This document shows positions 37,062 through 46,080 of a stretch of 64,000 nucleotides of DNA, piece by piece. The DNA is from JANQOH01 sp965201155 (GTDB taxonomy: Bacteria; Pseudomonadota; Alphaproteobacteria; UBA7887): the NCBI GenBank assembly GCA_965201155.1, contig OZ241752.1:2046001-2110000 (forward strand), given 5' to 3'. The position numbers were made by a program, and so were the translations under genes. The notes below the pieces were generated by a model. It was not told the origin of the DNA. It saw nothing but the letters and a program-made list of their open reading frames with translations, and did not search any database. Within the stretch, counting starts at the first letter, position 1; each line of letters starts with the position of its first letter.

Positions 37062-38057
37062 TTACAAGACGCAACAATTGCGTTTTCTGAACAGCAGGTA
37101 GCCGAAGCTCTCACCGGAAACAGGCAGTTCGCGGAGCGATTCCCAGAGCACCGAGGACCGTCCTGTCGGGTTGCAGCCTGTCGCAGGCGTCACGGCTGGG
37201 ACCGGCTGGGTCATCTGCCAGCGATACTGGCTCTTTTTCATCACCGGCATCGGATAGGCGCCACAGAGTGCCGCCTTGCCCGAAGTGCCCCGGGCGATGC
37301 CGAGCCGGTGCAGCCGGTAGAGCAGACGCTGGGCAGCGAGCAGTGAGGCCTGCACTCCGCCGACATGGGCGGCGACATTGCCGGTCAGCGGATACATCCC
37401 GCCCTGGCAGCCGGCGCACCAGAAGAGCCCGTCCATGGGCAAGCCCGTTGTCGCCGCCGTGCAGTCGGCGGCGCAGGCCGCCTGGGCCGGCAAATTGGCG
37501 AACAGCACCGCCTCGGGATTGAGCAGGAAGGACAGTTCGTCGTCGAGCCAGGCCGGATCGAGTTCCGAGACCCACGCGATGTCGAGGCTTCCAGCCTCCA
37601 GACAGCCCACATCCAGCAGCGCCCCGATCCAGGACAGCAGCGGGTAGGTGTAATAATGTGCATGCCAGACCGAGCCGGCAGCGCCATCGCCGCCCGAAGA
37701 CCCGGTGCGCCCGCGCGCGGCATGAAGGCCGGGGTCGACAGTGAGGCCGCCGAGATTGGGGAAGCACCAGGGGGTGCGGGTGACATCGACCAGCCGCGCC
37801 GGCTCCCACACCCCGAGCGCCAGCCCGATGCGGGGGATAGGCTTGCCGCAGAAGCACAGGGGCGAGGAAGGGTTCGGCGTGTCCGGCGCACCGGAAGCGG
37901 AGCCGATCGAGACCGGCCCGATGGAGATAGGGAACAGGCACTCCCAGCACACATCCGTGATCGGATTGACGAAGCGCCCGGTGCAGGACTGTGCCTGCGC
38001 CGCCCCGGACCACAGCAAGGCCAGCAAGACACCCAGCAGGGGAACGGCGCGTCTCAT
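37062..38057 (-). CDS. traU: TraU conjugal pore protein
   Basis: The 331-residue protein has a cleavable signal peptide (LLGVLLALLWSGAAQAQSC). It is followed by the Cys-rich TraU pattern: NPITDVCWECLFPISIGPV, PLCFCG, WHAHYYTYPLLSW, CAADC and WCAGCQGGMYPLTG. TraU is periplasmic and needed for DNA transfer more than for pilus growth. The length matches F TraU (330). The start overlaps the ssb-like gene upstream. Confidence 0.95.
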   Translation of the reverse strand: MRRAVPLLGVLLALLWSGAAQAQSCTGRFVNPITDVCWECLFPISIGPVSIGSASGAPDTPNPSSPLCFCGKPIPRIGLALGVWEPARLVDVTRTPWCFPNLGGLTVDPGLHAARGRTGSSGGDGAAGSVWHAHYYTYPLLSWIGALLDVGCLEAGSLDIAWVSELDPAWLDDELSFLLNPEAVLFANLPAQAACAADCTAATTGLPMDGLFWCAGCQGGMYPLTGNVAAHVGGVQASLLAAQRLLYRLHRLGIARGTSGKAALCGAYPMPVMKKSQYRWQMTQPVPAVTPATGCNPTGRSSVLWESLRELPVSGESFGYLLFRKRNCCVL

Positions 38058-38422
38058 GCGGCCTCCGCTTCGGCGCCCGGCCGGCCGGCAAGCACGTTCA
38101 CCTTGCCCTGGGGTCCGGCAACAATGATCTCGGTGACCGTCCGCTCCACGCCCTCCCGGTCGCAGTACTGGCGGGTTGCGAGCTTCCCCTCGACCAGCAC
38201 GGGGCTGCCCTTGCGGAGCAATTTCTCGACGGCCTCCACGACCGGCCCGTAAACGGCAATGCGGTGCCATTCGGTGCGTTCGACAGGCTTGCCGCCCTGC
38301 CCCTTCCATCGCTCGGTGGTGGCAAGAGAGAACGAGGCAACCTTGCCGTCATTCGGGAAGGTGCGGATGTCGGGGTCGCGCCCGGCATGGCCGAGCAGGG
38401 TCACGCGGTTCATGGTCAGCAT
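38054..38422 (-). CDS. Second SSB-like protein, inside the tra operon
   Basis: The 122-residue product has the SSB OB-fold markers NRVTLLGHAGRDPDIRTFPN, VERTEWHRIAVYGP and VLVEGKLATRQYCDREG. It ends after the fold in AGRPGAEAEAA and lacks the flexible linker and the acidic DDxIPF tip. It lies between traW and traU, where F has no ssb. A tail-less SSB cannot recruit host repair enzymes in the normal way, so it may simply coat transferring DNA; this role is inferred. It overlaps both neighbours or nearly so, indicating co-translation. Confidence 0.88.
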   Translation of the reverse strand: MLTMNRVTLLGHAGRDPDIRTFPNDGKVASFSLATTERWKGQGGKPVERTEWHRIAVYGPVVEAVEKLLRKGSPVLVEGKLATRQYCDREGVERTVTEIIVAGPQGKVNVLAGRPGAEAEAA

Positions 38423-38426
38423 GGGT

Positions 38427-39086
38427 TCAGTCCTCCGGTTTGGATTGCAGGGTGTTCCGGTCCTCGACCGGGACCTCGGTGAGGCGCAGAAGCGCCCCCT
38501 CAGGCGTCATCAATGTCGGTGTGGCAACGATCCCGAACCGCTCGGCGAGGCGACCGCCGAGATCGAAGAAGAAGTGCCGGCCGTGGGTGCGGGCGAGGTC
38601 GAGTGGACGGCCTGCAAGCAGCACGATCTTCGCCGGGCGCTCATTCGCGAGCGCCCGGGCGACCTCCTCGGGCCGCCTGCCGTCGACGAACAGCAGGTCA
38701 CGGGTCAGTGGCGCATGGACGAGGGGATTGATACGTGTTCCCGCAGCGGCAATCAGCGCGCCATCGGGACCGCGAATGTCCTGTGCGACCGTAATTGACG
38801 GATCGAACAGCCGCGTGCGGTACTCCCGCGCCGGCGCGATACCGGCAACCGGTTCGGGCGCCTCCAGCGACTGCCGGACACGGGACCGGGCACGATCCTG
38901 CAACCGGGCAAGCTTGCCCGACTGCTTCAAGTCCATGAGGTGCGCCTCGATTTGCACCAGCAGATCGGGCTCCACCACGGGCCAGGTTGCGCCGCGCACC
39001 CCGAGGTCCTTCGACAGCGCCGGCGATGCCGCCGATGCGAAGATCGCCGCGGACGCAATTGCAGCGATGAAGGGAACCCGCATCAT
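38427..39086 (-). CDS. traW: TraW conjugal pilus assembly protein
   Basis: The 219-residue product has a signal peptide (AAIASAAIFASAASPALSKD). It then has DLGVRGATWPVVEPDLLVQI, the family start. Conserved R-x-x-x-F-DPSI and TRINPLVHAPLTRDLLFVDG follow, and finally a TraW/TrbC-like domain with HFFFDLGGRLAERFGIVATP. TraW is periplasmic and pairs with TrbC. It starts within the end of the peptidase gene. Confidence 0.94.
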   Translation of the reverse strand: MMRVPFIAAIASAAIFASAASPALSKDLGVRGATWPVVEPDLLVQIEAHLMDLKQSGKLARLQDRARSRVRQSLEAPEPVAGIAPAREYRTRLFDPSITVAQDIRGPDGALIAAAGTRINPLVHAPLTRDLLFVDGRRPEEVARALANERPAKIVLLAGRPLDLARTHGRHFFFDLGGRLAERFGIVATPTLMTPEGALLRLTEVPVEDRNTLQSKPED

Positions 39087-39661
39087 CGCCCGGCCACCTG
39101 GTCCGCCCGGACATCCTCCGGCCCGACCAGCGGCCCCTCAAGCCCGAGCCAGCGGATATCCGGTAGGGCCAGCGCCCGTCCGAGAATGCGCTCCCGGGGC
39201 ACGGGGCCAACCTCCGCATAGCGGCTGTCATGGCTGTCGGGATGATCGCCGTGCAGGTAGTAGTGACCGGGCGGTATCGTACTCGACTCCGCCGCGTCCA
39301 ATGACCGTCCATCGAGCGCGTGCGTCTTCGCCGAGCCGATTCCATCGCCACCGACCTTGACCATTCGATCTTCGTCGACCGTAACGACCATGCCCGGCAG
39401 ACCACGCACCGTCTTGAGCCAGGGCACCGAGGACCTCAGGTCTTCCGGCGGCTCGAACAGCACCCGGTCACCTATCGCGGGGTCGCCCCACAGGGGAAGA
39501 ACGGCATAGCCCCATGCGCCGTCGGACCAGCTCGCATTGACATGCACTCGCGATGCCGCCAGCACTACGAGAAAGCTGAAGGCAATGAAGCCGGCGAGAA
39601 CGAGACCGTTGCGCCGCAAGCGCCCGACCGACTCATCCCGGGTTGCGAGGATGCCTCTCAT
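39083..39661 (-). CDS. S26-family signal peptidase (TrhF/TraF-like)
   Basis: The 192-residue protein has an N-terminal TM helix (GLVLAGFIAFSFLVVLAA). The S26 boxes follow: NASWSDGAWGY (Ser region), LKTVRGLPGM (Lys region), YYLHGDHPDSHDSRYAEVGP and RERILGRALAL. Such peptidases in F-type and R27-type operons process pilin or other exported transfer proteins, as the IncP TraF does. F itself relies on host leader peptidase, so this gene marks the alphaproteobacterial/IncH-like branch of the system. Confidence 0.9.
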   Translation of the reverse strand: MRGILATRDESVGRLRRNGLVLAGFIAFSFLVVLAASRVHVNASWSDGAWGYAVLPLWGDPAIGDRVLFEPPEDLRSSVPWLKTVRGLPGMVVTVDEDRMVKVGGDGIGSAKTHALDGRSLDAAESSTIPPGHYYLHGDHPDSHDSRYAEVGPVPRERILGRALALPDIRWLGLEGPLVGPEDVRADQVAGR

Positions 39662-40026
39662 CGCCGGGCTTCCTCGGAACCGGGCCGCGCCATGACTTCC
39701 CGGAGCACCGCCTCGACCTCCGCCGTGACATCGGCGGCACCTGCGGCCACCGCCCGAGCAGGCAGCAGCACCGCGCCGCGGCGCTCGGCAACGCGCGCGA
39801 GCGCTGCTTCCAGCTGGTGTGCCCAGTCGCGGCTTGCGACGGCGGTCTCCCCTGCCAGTGCGCCCGCCCGCGCTGCCTCTGCGGCGTGCGCCGCCACCAG
39901 TTCGGCCAGCCGCACGCTTGCAATGTGCGCCGGCTCCGCGGCGAGACGGAGCGTCGCGGCCGATACCGCGGCGGCGGTGCCGGCCGCCAGCGCCACGGCG
40001 CAGGCGAGGATGCGCAGTTCGCTCAC
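39658..40026 (-). CDS. trbI: TrbI, F-type
   Basis: From a GTG overlapping the upstream stop (GTGA), the 122-residue product has an N-terminal hydrophobic segment. It then has a short TrbI_Ftype domain with ASVRLAELVAAHAAEAARAG and VLLPARAVAAGAADVTAEVE. TrbI is a small inner-membrane protein that influences pilus retraction or length in F. Identification rests on the position before the peptidase and traW and on this pattern, as the family is weakly conserved. Confidence 0.75.
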   Translation of the reverse strand: MSELRILACAVALAAGTAAAVSAATLRLAAEPAHIASVRLAELVAAHAAEAARAGALAGETAVASRDWAHQLEAALARVAERRGAVLLPARAVAAGAADVTAEVEAVLREVMARPGSEEARR

Positions 40027-40319
40027 CGCCCGCCTCCCCTGGCGCATCGCCGCGCGGTCATGGCGACATGCATCCGTGTCTCGCGGTGCCTGAACCATGC
40101 CGTGCCGGACTCGTCATGGAACATGTAGATGTAGCGCCCGGCCCAGTTGCGGTCGGAGCGCTCGGCCGAGAGGACACCCGCCAGGACCGCTGCCCGGAAC
40201 ACTTCCTCGGCGTCGCGCACCACGCGGATGCGCGGTTCACGCCGCCCGCCGGACATGCGCCTCCTCCCCATGCGGTGCTGCTGCATCCGCTCCCTGCGTC
40301 TCCGGTATGTGCGTGACAT
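40023..40319 (-). CDS. Small basic hypothetical protein in the tra operon
   Basis: The ATG follows GAGGAGG. The 98-residue product begins with an Arg-rich stretch (SRTYRRRRERMQQHRMGRRR) and continues RVVRDAEEVFRAAVLAGVLS and YIYMFHDESGTAWFRHRETR. It overlaps the end of the HD-like gene by 83 bases in another frame. I recognise no family. The Trp/His-rich C-terminus looks protein-like rather than a frame shadow. Confidence 0.55.
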   Translation of the reverse strand: MSRTYRRRRERMQQHRMGRRRMSGGRREPRIRVVRDAEEVFRAAVLAGVLSAERSDRNWAGRYIYMFHDESGTAWFRHRETRMHVAMTARRCARGGGR

Positions 40320-40986
40320 GGCCGTCCTCCTCTTCTGTGGTGTCTGTGTGGTTTTCTGCGACCGCACCGGCATGGCCGGGCGGGGAGGCGAGTGCGTGCA
40401 GGCGGGCGAGCCAGAGCCTGGCCGCGCGCTCCGGCCCGACCGGGCGGATACGGCGCCTGAGCGGCGGGAAGGCGGCGCCGGCATCGTCCACGGGGCCGGC
40501 GCCGGCCAGATCGCGGCGCTCGGCGGAAGCGGCCATGCGCGAGACGAAGCGCAGCAGCTCCGCCTTGTCCTCGCCAAGCTCGGCATCGAGCCCCGCAGCT
40601 TCGCGCACCGCGCGCGCAATGCCGGCGGCAAGCCGGCTTGTACGCTCCGCCGCGCGGTGCGAGTCCGCCGGGCGGTCCCCGAGCCACGCCGAGGGCGCCG
40701 GCGCCAGCAGCGCATGCAGCGCCAGCCTGCGCCGGACTTCCGCATCCAGCCCGTCGAGGGTCTCAACCTCCTCGCTGACGATGACGGCATGGGCGGCAAG
40801 CGAGTGGTAGCGCCGCATCCTGCCGCCGCGTCGGCAGTTGTTGGCCAGCACATGCGCCAGCCCCTCGAAGTCGATATCGGCGGCCGCAAGACCCTCCGGA
40901 TCCCCCGGCCAGGCAAGCGGCCGTTCCGCCGACGTGTCTCCCGTTCGTGCGGCTTCCTGCGCACGCCCTTTCCTCCTTGCGCTCAT
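40237..40986 (-). CDS. HD-fold phosphohydrolase-like protein lacking the HD motif
   Basis: The 249-residue protein resembles the YfbR-like/HD hydrolases often annotated 'phosphohydrolase' on plasmids: FEGLAHVLANNCRRGGRM and RRYHSLAAHAVIVSEEV. The expected LLHDAAE box reads HALLAPAPSAWLGDRP. The metal-binding His-Asp doublet is thus absent, although the first His and the trailing GD remain. It is probably catalytically inactive or altered. The C-terminal 100 residues are Ala/Arg-rich and then acidic. It begins one overlap after traC, where F has trbI, and its role in transfer is unknown. Confidence 0.7.
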   Translation of the reverse strand: MSARRKGRAQEAARTGDTSAERPLAWPGDPEGLAAADIDFEGLAHVLANNCRRGGRMRRYHSLAAHAVIVSEEVETLDGLDAEVRRRLALHALLAPAPSAWLGDRPADSHRAAERTSRLAAGIARAVREAAGLDAELGEDKAELLRFVSRMAASAERRDLAGAGPVDDAGAAFPPLRRRIRPVGPERAARLWLARLHALASPPGHAGAVAENHTDTTEEEDGHVTHIPETQGADAAAPHGEEAHVRRAA

Positions 40987-43571
40987 CTGCGCTCTCCTTT
41001 GTTATCTGTTTGTTCTTTACGGGGTTCAAAAAAAGACACCTCAGTGCGCTGTGCCGCATCCTCCGGCGCCGCGCCGGCGATACGGTCGATCGCCTCGACT
41101 GTGCAGAGACCCTGCTCTTTCAGCCTTTCGACCTCGGCGAAGGCGGGGCCGCGCGACGAGAACAGCGCCACTGACCAGGGGTCGAGCACCAGCCGCGCCA
41201 GGCGCCAGCCATCGGGACCGTGCAGCACCAGTTCGGCGAAGCGCCCGTCGGCGGTGTGCAGGCTCTTCAGCGCCCGCTCCATGCCGGGATCGCAGTGGAT
41301 GCGCTTCTCCTGCTTGAGAAGCTCGACCGACTCGTCCTTCTGGGACAGGAATACCGTCCAGTCCGAGTTCTCCCAGGCGGCGCGGGCGGCCGGGTTGGCG
41401 TAATAGTCGTTGACCGACTGGGTGCCGGTGATCAGCGCGCCGCGATACTTCCGGGCCCGTCTTGCCGCGCCTTCGAGGAAGACGCGGCTGTCTTCGCCGG
41501 AGAGCAGGTCCCAGGCTTCGTCGATGACGATCGCCTTCGCCCTTGTGCGCGGGCCGTGATACATGCGCTGGGTGGCAAGGAAGACCACCAGCATCAATAC
41601 GACGCCCTGCACATCACCCCTTCCCTTGAGTTCGGCGAGTTCGAACACGGTGAGCGCGGTATCGAGTTCCGGCACATGCGATCCTGCGAACAGCCGCCCG
41701 AGCGCGCCGCCCGGACACCAGGGGCCGAGGGCGACCGCCATATCGGCGGCGCGCCGGTCGCCGCGCTTCTCCAGATGCGCGCGCACCGAGCCGAGATCGG
41801 CCGCGTTGCCCTTTTCCTCCCAGGCATGGGCAATGGCCTCGTCGATCAGCGCCGCCTCGATATCGTCGATGGCGCCCCGGCGCCTGCACATGCGTCCGAT
41901 CACGCCCGCCAGCATGGCAAAGCATTCCTCGCGATAGTCGCCGTCATGCGCGGCCGCGGCCGCATCGATCATGGCGAAGGGGTTGAGGCAGGCCGGGTCG
42001 CTGCCGAAGGCGATGAAGGAGCCGCCAAGCGCCTCCGCCATATGCTGGAACGACCGCCCGTCATCGATGACCACCGCCTCGCCGCCGGCGCCGACAAGAC
42101 CGGCGACGAGCTCCTGCATCAGCACCGACTTGCCCGAGCCGGACTTGCCGGTGACGGCCACATTGTAATTGCCGGCGGTATTGGCGAAGGGGGACCAGCA
42201 GGCGGGCTGGCCCCGGCGCCCCGCCAGGAACAGCACCGGCGGCGTGTCGGGATCGAAGCGCTGGCCGCGCCACTCGCCATGCACCGGCGCAAGAGCGACT
42301 GCAGACGAGGTCAACAGGGTCTTCATGCGCCCCATGCGGGCAAGGTCGTCGTCGAGACCGCCGGCCGGGACCATGGGCAGGCAGGAGAGCCAGGAGGGAA
42401 GCTGGACATAGCGCTCGGCCTGCACCCGCCAGCCCTGGCCGTGATAGATCGCGCGCACCGCCTGCTCGGCCTCGTCGAGACCGTCGAGAGGCGCGTAGAC
42501 CGCCGCCATATAGCAGGCCTTCACCAGCCGCTCGCCATCCTTCAGGCGTTCGGTCACCCTCTGCGAGTCGGCTGCCTTCTCAGGCAGTCCCGGCAGGTAG
42601 CGTGCAATGCCGGTGCCGGCCTGCTGGGTGGCGCGGGCGGACCGGAGAAAGGCCTTCTCGCCATCGGCGGCCTCGCCGGTCATGACCGTGAGGCAGGTCA
42701 GCACCGGACAGCCGGGCTGCAGGAAGTCGCGATGGAAATCGCCGATCAGGGCATTGCCGCGCCAGCCGGGCCAGACTTCGGGGAAGGCGGTGGCGGTGAG
42801 CACCCGCACTGCGACATGACTCCCCTCCGGATGGCCGAACACGAGGCCGGTCGGCGCGGTGGCGAGCGCGCGTCCGGGAGCGGCGCATTGCAGATGGATC
42901 GGATCGCGCGGCGACCAGCGCCGCTGCGGGCGGTGCAGCGGCGTCGCCGTGCCGGGTTCCGGCAAGGGCGCGATCTCCGGCGCCGTCAGTTCGGCTGCGA
43001 GCGACAGCAGCGCGTCCGGGCCGAGCCGCCTTGCGGCGGCGCCGGCCGAGGCGAGCGTGCCTTCCAGCGCCCTGCGGAAGCCGGCGAGCGCGGTCTCCTC
43101 CGCCGGTCCCGGCGTGCCGGCTAGGGCGGCGGCGACGAACACCCGGTAGTCGGCGAGGGTGAAGGGCGGCCCGCCGGCGTGCAGCGGGCGCCAGCCGGCA
43201 TGGGCGAAGACGGCGCGGCGGCGCGCCGCCATCGCCGCCCCGATACCGCCCGCAGCCATGCGCGGCCCTGCCCAGTCGGCGAGCGCCGCCCCGAAGCGCG
43301 GGCTCGCCCAGTGTATCACCTGCAGGGCGCAGCGCTCGGGCGCGGCATCGGCGAGCGTGCCGGCGAGCGCGCCCAGCGTCTCGGCGTCGATGCCGGCAAA
43401 GGGCGGCAGCTCGAGAACGAACCCGACCGAACCCGCGTTGACATAGAGTTCGCCGCGCTCGTCGAAGGCGCGCCAGGGGAGCAGTTCGACCAGCGGCGCC
43501 GGCATCTCGGGCAGGGCGCAGGGCGCCAGCCCGGCCGGCCCCTCGAACAGGTCGAGAAGGCGGCGCAGCAT
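40983..43571 (-). CDS. traC: TraC/VirB4-type conjugation ATPase
   Basis: The 862-residue protein has the TraC N-terminal domain (VELLPWRAFDERGELYVNAG), Walker A GKSGSGKSVLMQE near residue 480, AIVIDEAWDLLSG as Walker B and GTQSVNDYY. TraC energises pilus assembly at the inner-membrane base. The start codon overlaps the traV stop (ATGA). Confidence 0.95.
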   Translation of the reverse strand: MLRRLLDLFEGPAGLAPCALPEMPAPLVELLPWRAFDERGELYVNAGSVGFVLELPPFAGIDAETLGALAGTLADAAPERCALQVIHWASPRFGAALADWAGPRMAAGGIGAAMAARRRAVFAHAGWRPLHAGGPPFTLADYRVFVAAALAGTPGPAEETALAGFRRALEGTLASAGAAARRLGPDALLSLAAELTAPEIAPLPEPGTATPLHRPQRRWSPRDPIHLQCAAPGRALATAPTGLVFGHPEGSHVAVRVLTATAFPEVWPGWRGNALIGDFHRDFLQPGCPVLTCLTVMTGEAADGEKAFLRSARATQQAGTGIARYLPGLPEKAADSQRVTERLKDGERLVKACYMAAVYAPLDGLDEAEQAVRAIYHGQGWRVQAERYVQLPSWLSCLPMVPAGGLDDDLARMGRMKTLLTSSAVALAPVHGEWRGQRFDPDTPPVLFLAGRRGQPACWSPFANTAGNYNVAVTGKSGSGKSVLMQELVAGLVGAGGEAVVIDDGRSFQHMAEALGGSFIAFGSDPACLNPFAMIDAAAAAHDGDYREECFAMLAGVIGRMCRRRGAIDDIEAALIDEAIAHAWEEKGNAADLGSVRAHLEKRGDRRAADMAVALGPWCPGGALGRLFAGSHVPELDTALTVFELAELKGRGDVQGVVLMLVVFLATQRMYHGPRTRAKAIVIDEAWDLLSGEDSRVFLEGAARRARKYRGALITGTQSVNDYYANPAARAAWENSDWTVFLSQKDESVELLKQEKRIHCDPGMERALKSLHTADGRFAELVLHGPDGWRLARLVLDPWSVALFSSRGPAFAEVERLKEQGLCTVEAIDRIAGAAPEDAAQRTEVSFFEPRKEQTDNKGERR

Positions 43572-44119
43572 CACGGCTGCTGCCAGTGCGCGGGCGCCAG
43601 CACCACGCGCACCCACGACGCCTCGCGATACAGCCCGTCACCATCGACGAACGGTGCGATCCACACCCGCGCCACCGTCTCCGGGGCGCGAAGGCCACTG
43701 GTGGCCGCGTCTACCGGAGCAGCGGTCTCCTGCGCAGGTGTATCCGCGATCTCCGGCAGGGGCTGCACCGCAATGCCGACACCAGGCTCTGCCGGTTCGC
43801 CCGGAGCCGCGATCTCCCGAGAAGCTGTATCCGTCTCACCGATGCCGAACAGGCGCCCGAACCAGCCCAGGGGACCGCAGGTCTCGGCGCAGTCCGATCC
43901 CTCCATGTTCTCCTGTCCATGGCGGTGTGCCGGCCTCCCGGGTTGCGCCGTCTTCGGCACGGCGGGGTCGGCGGCCTCGACGCGGGTGCACAGCTCGCCC
44001 TGTGTCATCGGGCATTGCCACTCCTCGTCGACATGGGACGATGAACAGCCCGCCAGCAGCCCTACCGTCACGGCCGCTATCGTCACTGTCCGCCCCGATA
44101 TCCTCGCCTCAGTCATCAT
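43571..44119 (-). CDS. traV: TraV outer-membrane lipoprotein
   Basis: The 182-residue protein has a lipoprotein signal with VTVGLLAGC and, in the mature part, the conserved Cys pair pattern WQCPMTQGELC found in TraV. A Pro/Ala-rich linker follows, then the C-terminus RVWIAPFVDGDGLYREAS. TraV anchors the TraK-TraB channel to the outer membrane. It overlaps traB. Confidence 0.92.
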   Translation of the reverse strand: MMTEARISGRTVTIAAVTVGLLAGCSSSHVDEEWQCPMTQGELCTRVEAADPAVPKTAQPGRPAHRHGQENMEGSDCAETCGPLGWFGRLFGIGETDTASREIAAPGEPAEPGVGIAVQPLPEIADTPAQETAAPVDAATSGLRAPETVARVWIAPFVDGDGLYREASWVRVVLAPAHWQQP

Positions 44120-45344
44120 GCTTCCTCCCGCGCTGTTTCGGTTCCGGCCTTCCGTCGAGCCGGACGCCCTCGATGAACACCAGCGTCACCGGCGTGCCCG
44201 CGCGCAGCTGGATTACCGGCTGGTACTGCTCCGCCCGGCGGATCAGATAGTCCGCCACCTTGCCGCCCGCCGACGACGCCCCGGCCCCGAAGCCCGCACG
44301 ACCGATATCGGCAAGTCCGGTATTGGCGACCGCAGCGCCGCCGCCGGTCGCCACCGCCTGCGGCGCAAAGGCGCCCGCCACCCCCTGGCCGACCCCGGAG
44401 ATCATGCCGGCGAGAAACGCCTTCTCCACCAGCTGCCCCTCGCGGCTCACCACCGGCCCCCTTACGCCGGTCTTGCCGGCATTGGCCACGAACCCGGCGA
44501 CGCCGGTCTCGACCACCGTGCCCGGCTCGGGGCCGGCGCAGGTCAGCATCTGCAATCTCGCATAGACCTTCTCCGAGGAGAGGTCGCCATGGGCGGCGCC
44601 GGTCACGGTACAGCCTGCGAGATCGACCGAGAGCGCTGTCCCGTCCTCGGCCGCAGTCCATGCCGGACCGGTAATGCGCAGCAGCACCGGGCGCGGATCC
44701 CCCTGCGAGGAGACGCCGGCCGAGGCGTCGACGCCGGCAATCACCACCGCTTCGGCATGGCTGCCGGCCGGCAGCCAGTGCGACAGCGGCTTCATGTCCG
44801 GCTCGTCCGGCCCGGCGAAGGGGTCCTCCTCCAGTTCGAAGCGCCGGATCAGCTGCGGCGGGGCCGGATCTGTTGCATCCCAGCTATCGTTCCCGGGCGA
44901 TGGCACGCCGCCCGCGGGCGGGAACATGTCTGCGCCCGCTGTCGGCATCCAGAGAGCCGCATCCGTCTCGCCCGCCGCATCGCGGCGCTGGAGATCGTCG
45001 ATGATGGCGGCCTGGCGGTCGATCGTGTGCCGCGCATCGTCGGCGTTCTCCTGCATTCGTTCGCGCAGCCGGTCGTTCTGCTGCGCCAGGTCCCGATTGC
45101 GGGTCTCCATCTCCCGCAGGTGCGCCTCGATGACGCCGAGCCGCGTCTCGGAACGCCGGGTCCAGCTCTCCTCCGCCGTCCCCGGCCCCGCGAGTTCCGC
45201 ATCGATGCGCGCTGCCGGCGCCGGCACCTTGCCGCCCGAAGCCGTCATCCAGGAGGCGAATACCAGCAGGCTCGCCGCCGCCACGCCCGAGAACAGCAGC
45301 ATCTGCCGCTGCCGGATGCGCCGCGTCCCGCTGTCCGGCGTCAT
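44109..45344 (-). CDS. traB: TraB/VirB10-type channel scaffold
   Basis: The 411-residue protein has a single TM near the N-terminus (MLLFSGVAAASLLVFASWM), a long coiled-coil (residues about 55-110) and a Pro-rich linker. The TraB beta-barrel-like C-terminal domain has SHWLPAGSHAEAVVIAGVDA, PVLLRITGPAW and GTPVTLVFIEGVRL. It bridges the inner and outer membranes as VirB10 does. The length is slightly below F TraB (475). Confidence 0.94.
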   Translation of the reverse strand: MTPDSGTRRIRQRQMLLFSGVAAASLLVFASWMTASGGKVPAPAARIDAELAGPGTAEESWTRRSETRLGVIEAHLREMETRNRDLAQQNDRLRERMQENADDARHTIDRQAAIIDDLQRRDAAGETDAALWMPTAGADMFPPAGGVPSPGNDSWDATDPAPPQLIRRFELEEDPFAGPDEPDMKPLSHWLPAGSHAEAVVIAGVDASAGVSSQGDPRPVLLRITGPAWTAAEDGTALSVDLAGCTVTGAAHGDLSSEKVYARLQMLTCAGPEPGTVVETGVAGFVANAGKTGVRGPVVSREGQLVEKAFLAGMISGVGQGVAGAFAPQAVATGGGAAVANTGLADIGRAGFGAGASSAGGKVADYLIRRAEQYQPVIQLRAGTPVTLVFIEGVRLDGRPEPKQRGRKHDD

Positions 45345-46078
45345 CGCCCGTCTCCCGCACGGCCGAGCACAGCGACGGCGATCCCCTTGCCATCCACACC
45401 GGGTTCCTCCCGCCACACCGCAGCGGCATCCGGTCCGAGCCGCGCCGCGATCTCCGGCGCGCTGCCGACCGTTCCGGGGTCGAGAACCAGCGCTTCCAGG
45501 CGCGGCCCGCGCCAGCGCTCGATGACGCTCATCCCGCCCGCCTCGCCGCCGCCCGCTTCGATCGCATAGCCGGGCAGCCGACCGCCCGTCGCTACAGCGC
45601 GAACCAGCGTTGTCACCGCGGCGATGTGCGTGTCGGCGGCCGCCTGCCTGGCGGATGCCGGCGCAACCGCCTCCGGGTTGCGAATGAGTATCTGCGCCGC
45701 GCCGCGCGCTGCCGGCGTCAGCCTCAGCCGATAGGTAAAGCCTTTCTCGGTGCCGACAAACAGCACCATCGGTTCTTCCGGCGCAGCGCCGGACCGCCCA
45801 TCGGCCGGCAGCAGCCACAGATCGCCGCTTGCCGGGTCATGCTCGGCGGGGAATCCGTCAGGCGCCCGCACCACCCGCACAATGCGGTCGCCCAGCAGCG
45901 CGATGCGGCTCACGTCATGTGCCGAGACTTCCGCCTCGAGCTCACCGTGATCCGCCGCGTCCAGCAACTGCATCGCTGCCGCCGGCGCCCAGGCCGTGCA
46001 CGCCGCGAGTGCAGCCGCCGCCCCGAGCCAATGCCGCCGCAACGCGGCAAACCTTCCTGTCCGGTACCTGCGTATCAT
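45341..46078 (-). CDS. traK: TraK/VirB9-type secretin-like protein
   Basis: The 245-residue product has a signal peptide (AAALAACTAWAPAAAMQLLD). The TraK core follows, with VSAHDVSRIALLGDRIVRVV, GDLWLLPAD and FVGTEKGFTYRLRLTP, and then the C-terminal part with LVLDPG. TraK forms the periplasmic/outer-membrane ring with TraV and TraB. The start lies three bases after the traE stop. Confidence 0.93.
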   Translation of the reverse strand: MIRRYRTGRFAALRRHWLGAAAALAACTAWAPAAAMQLLDAADHGELEAEVSAHDVSRIALLGDRIVRVVRAPDGFPAEHDPASGDLWLLPADGRSGAAPEEPMVLFVGTEKGFTYRLRLTPAARGAAQILIRNPEAVAPASARQAAADTHIAAVTTLVRAVATGGRLPGYAIEAGGGEAGGMSVIERWRGPRLEALVLDPGTVGSAPEIAARLGPDAAAVWREEPGVDGKGIAVAVLGRAGDGR

Positions 46079-46080
46079 TG

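Noticed and set aside
34581..37346. 921-codon plus-strand frame across traF, traN and trbC
   Set aside because: Pro/Arg/Ser-rich antisense shadow in high-GC DNA. The minus strand carries three recognised genes with overlapping starts and stops.
41220..43124. 634-codon plus-strand frame within traC
   Set aside because: Antisense shadow; traC on the minus strand has Walker A and B and the full family layout.
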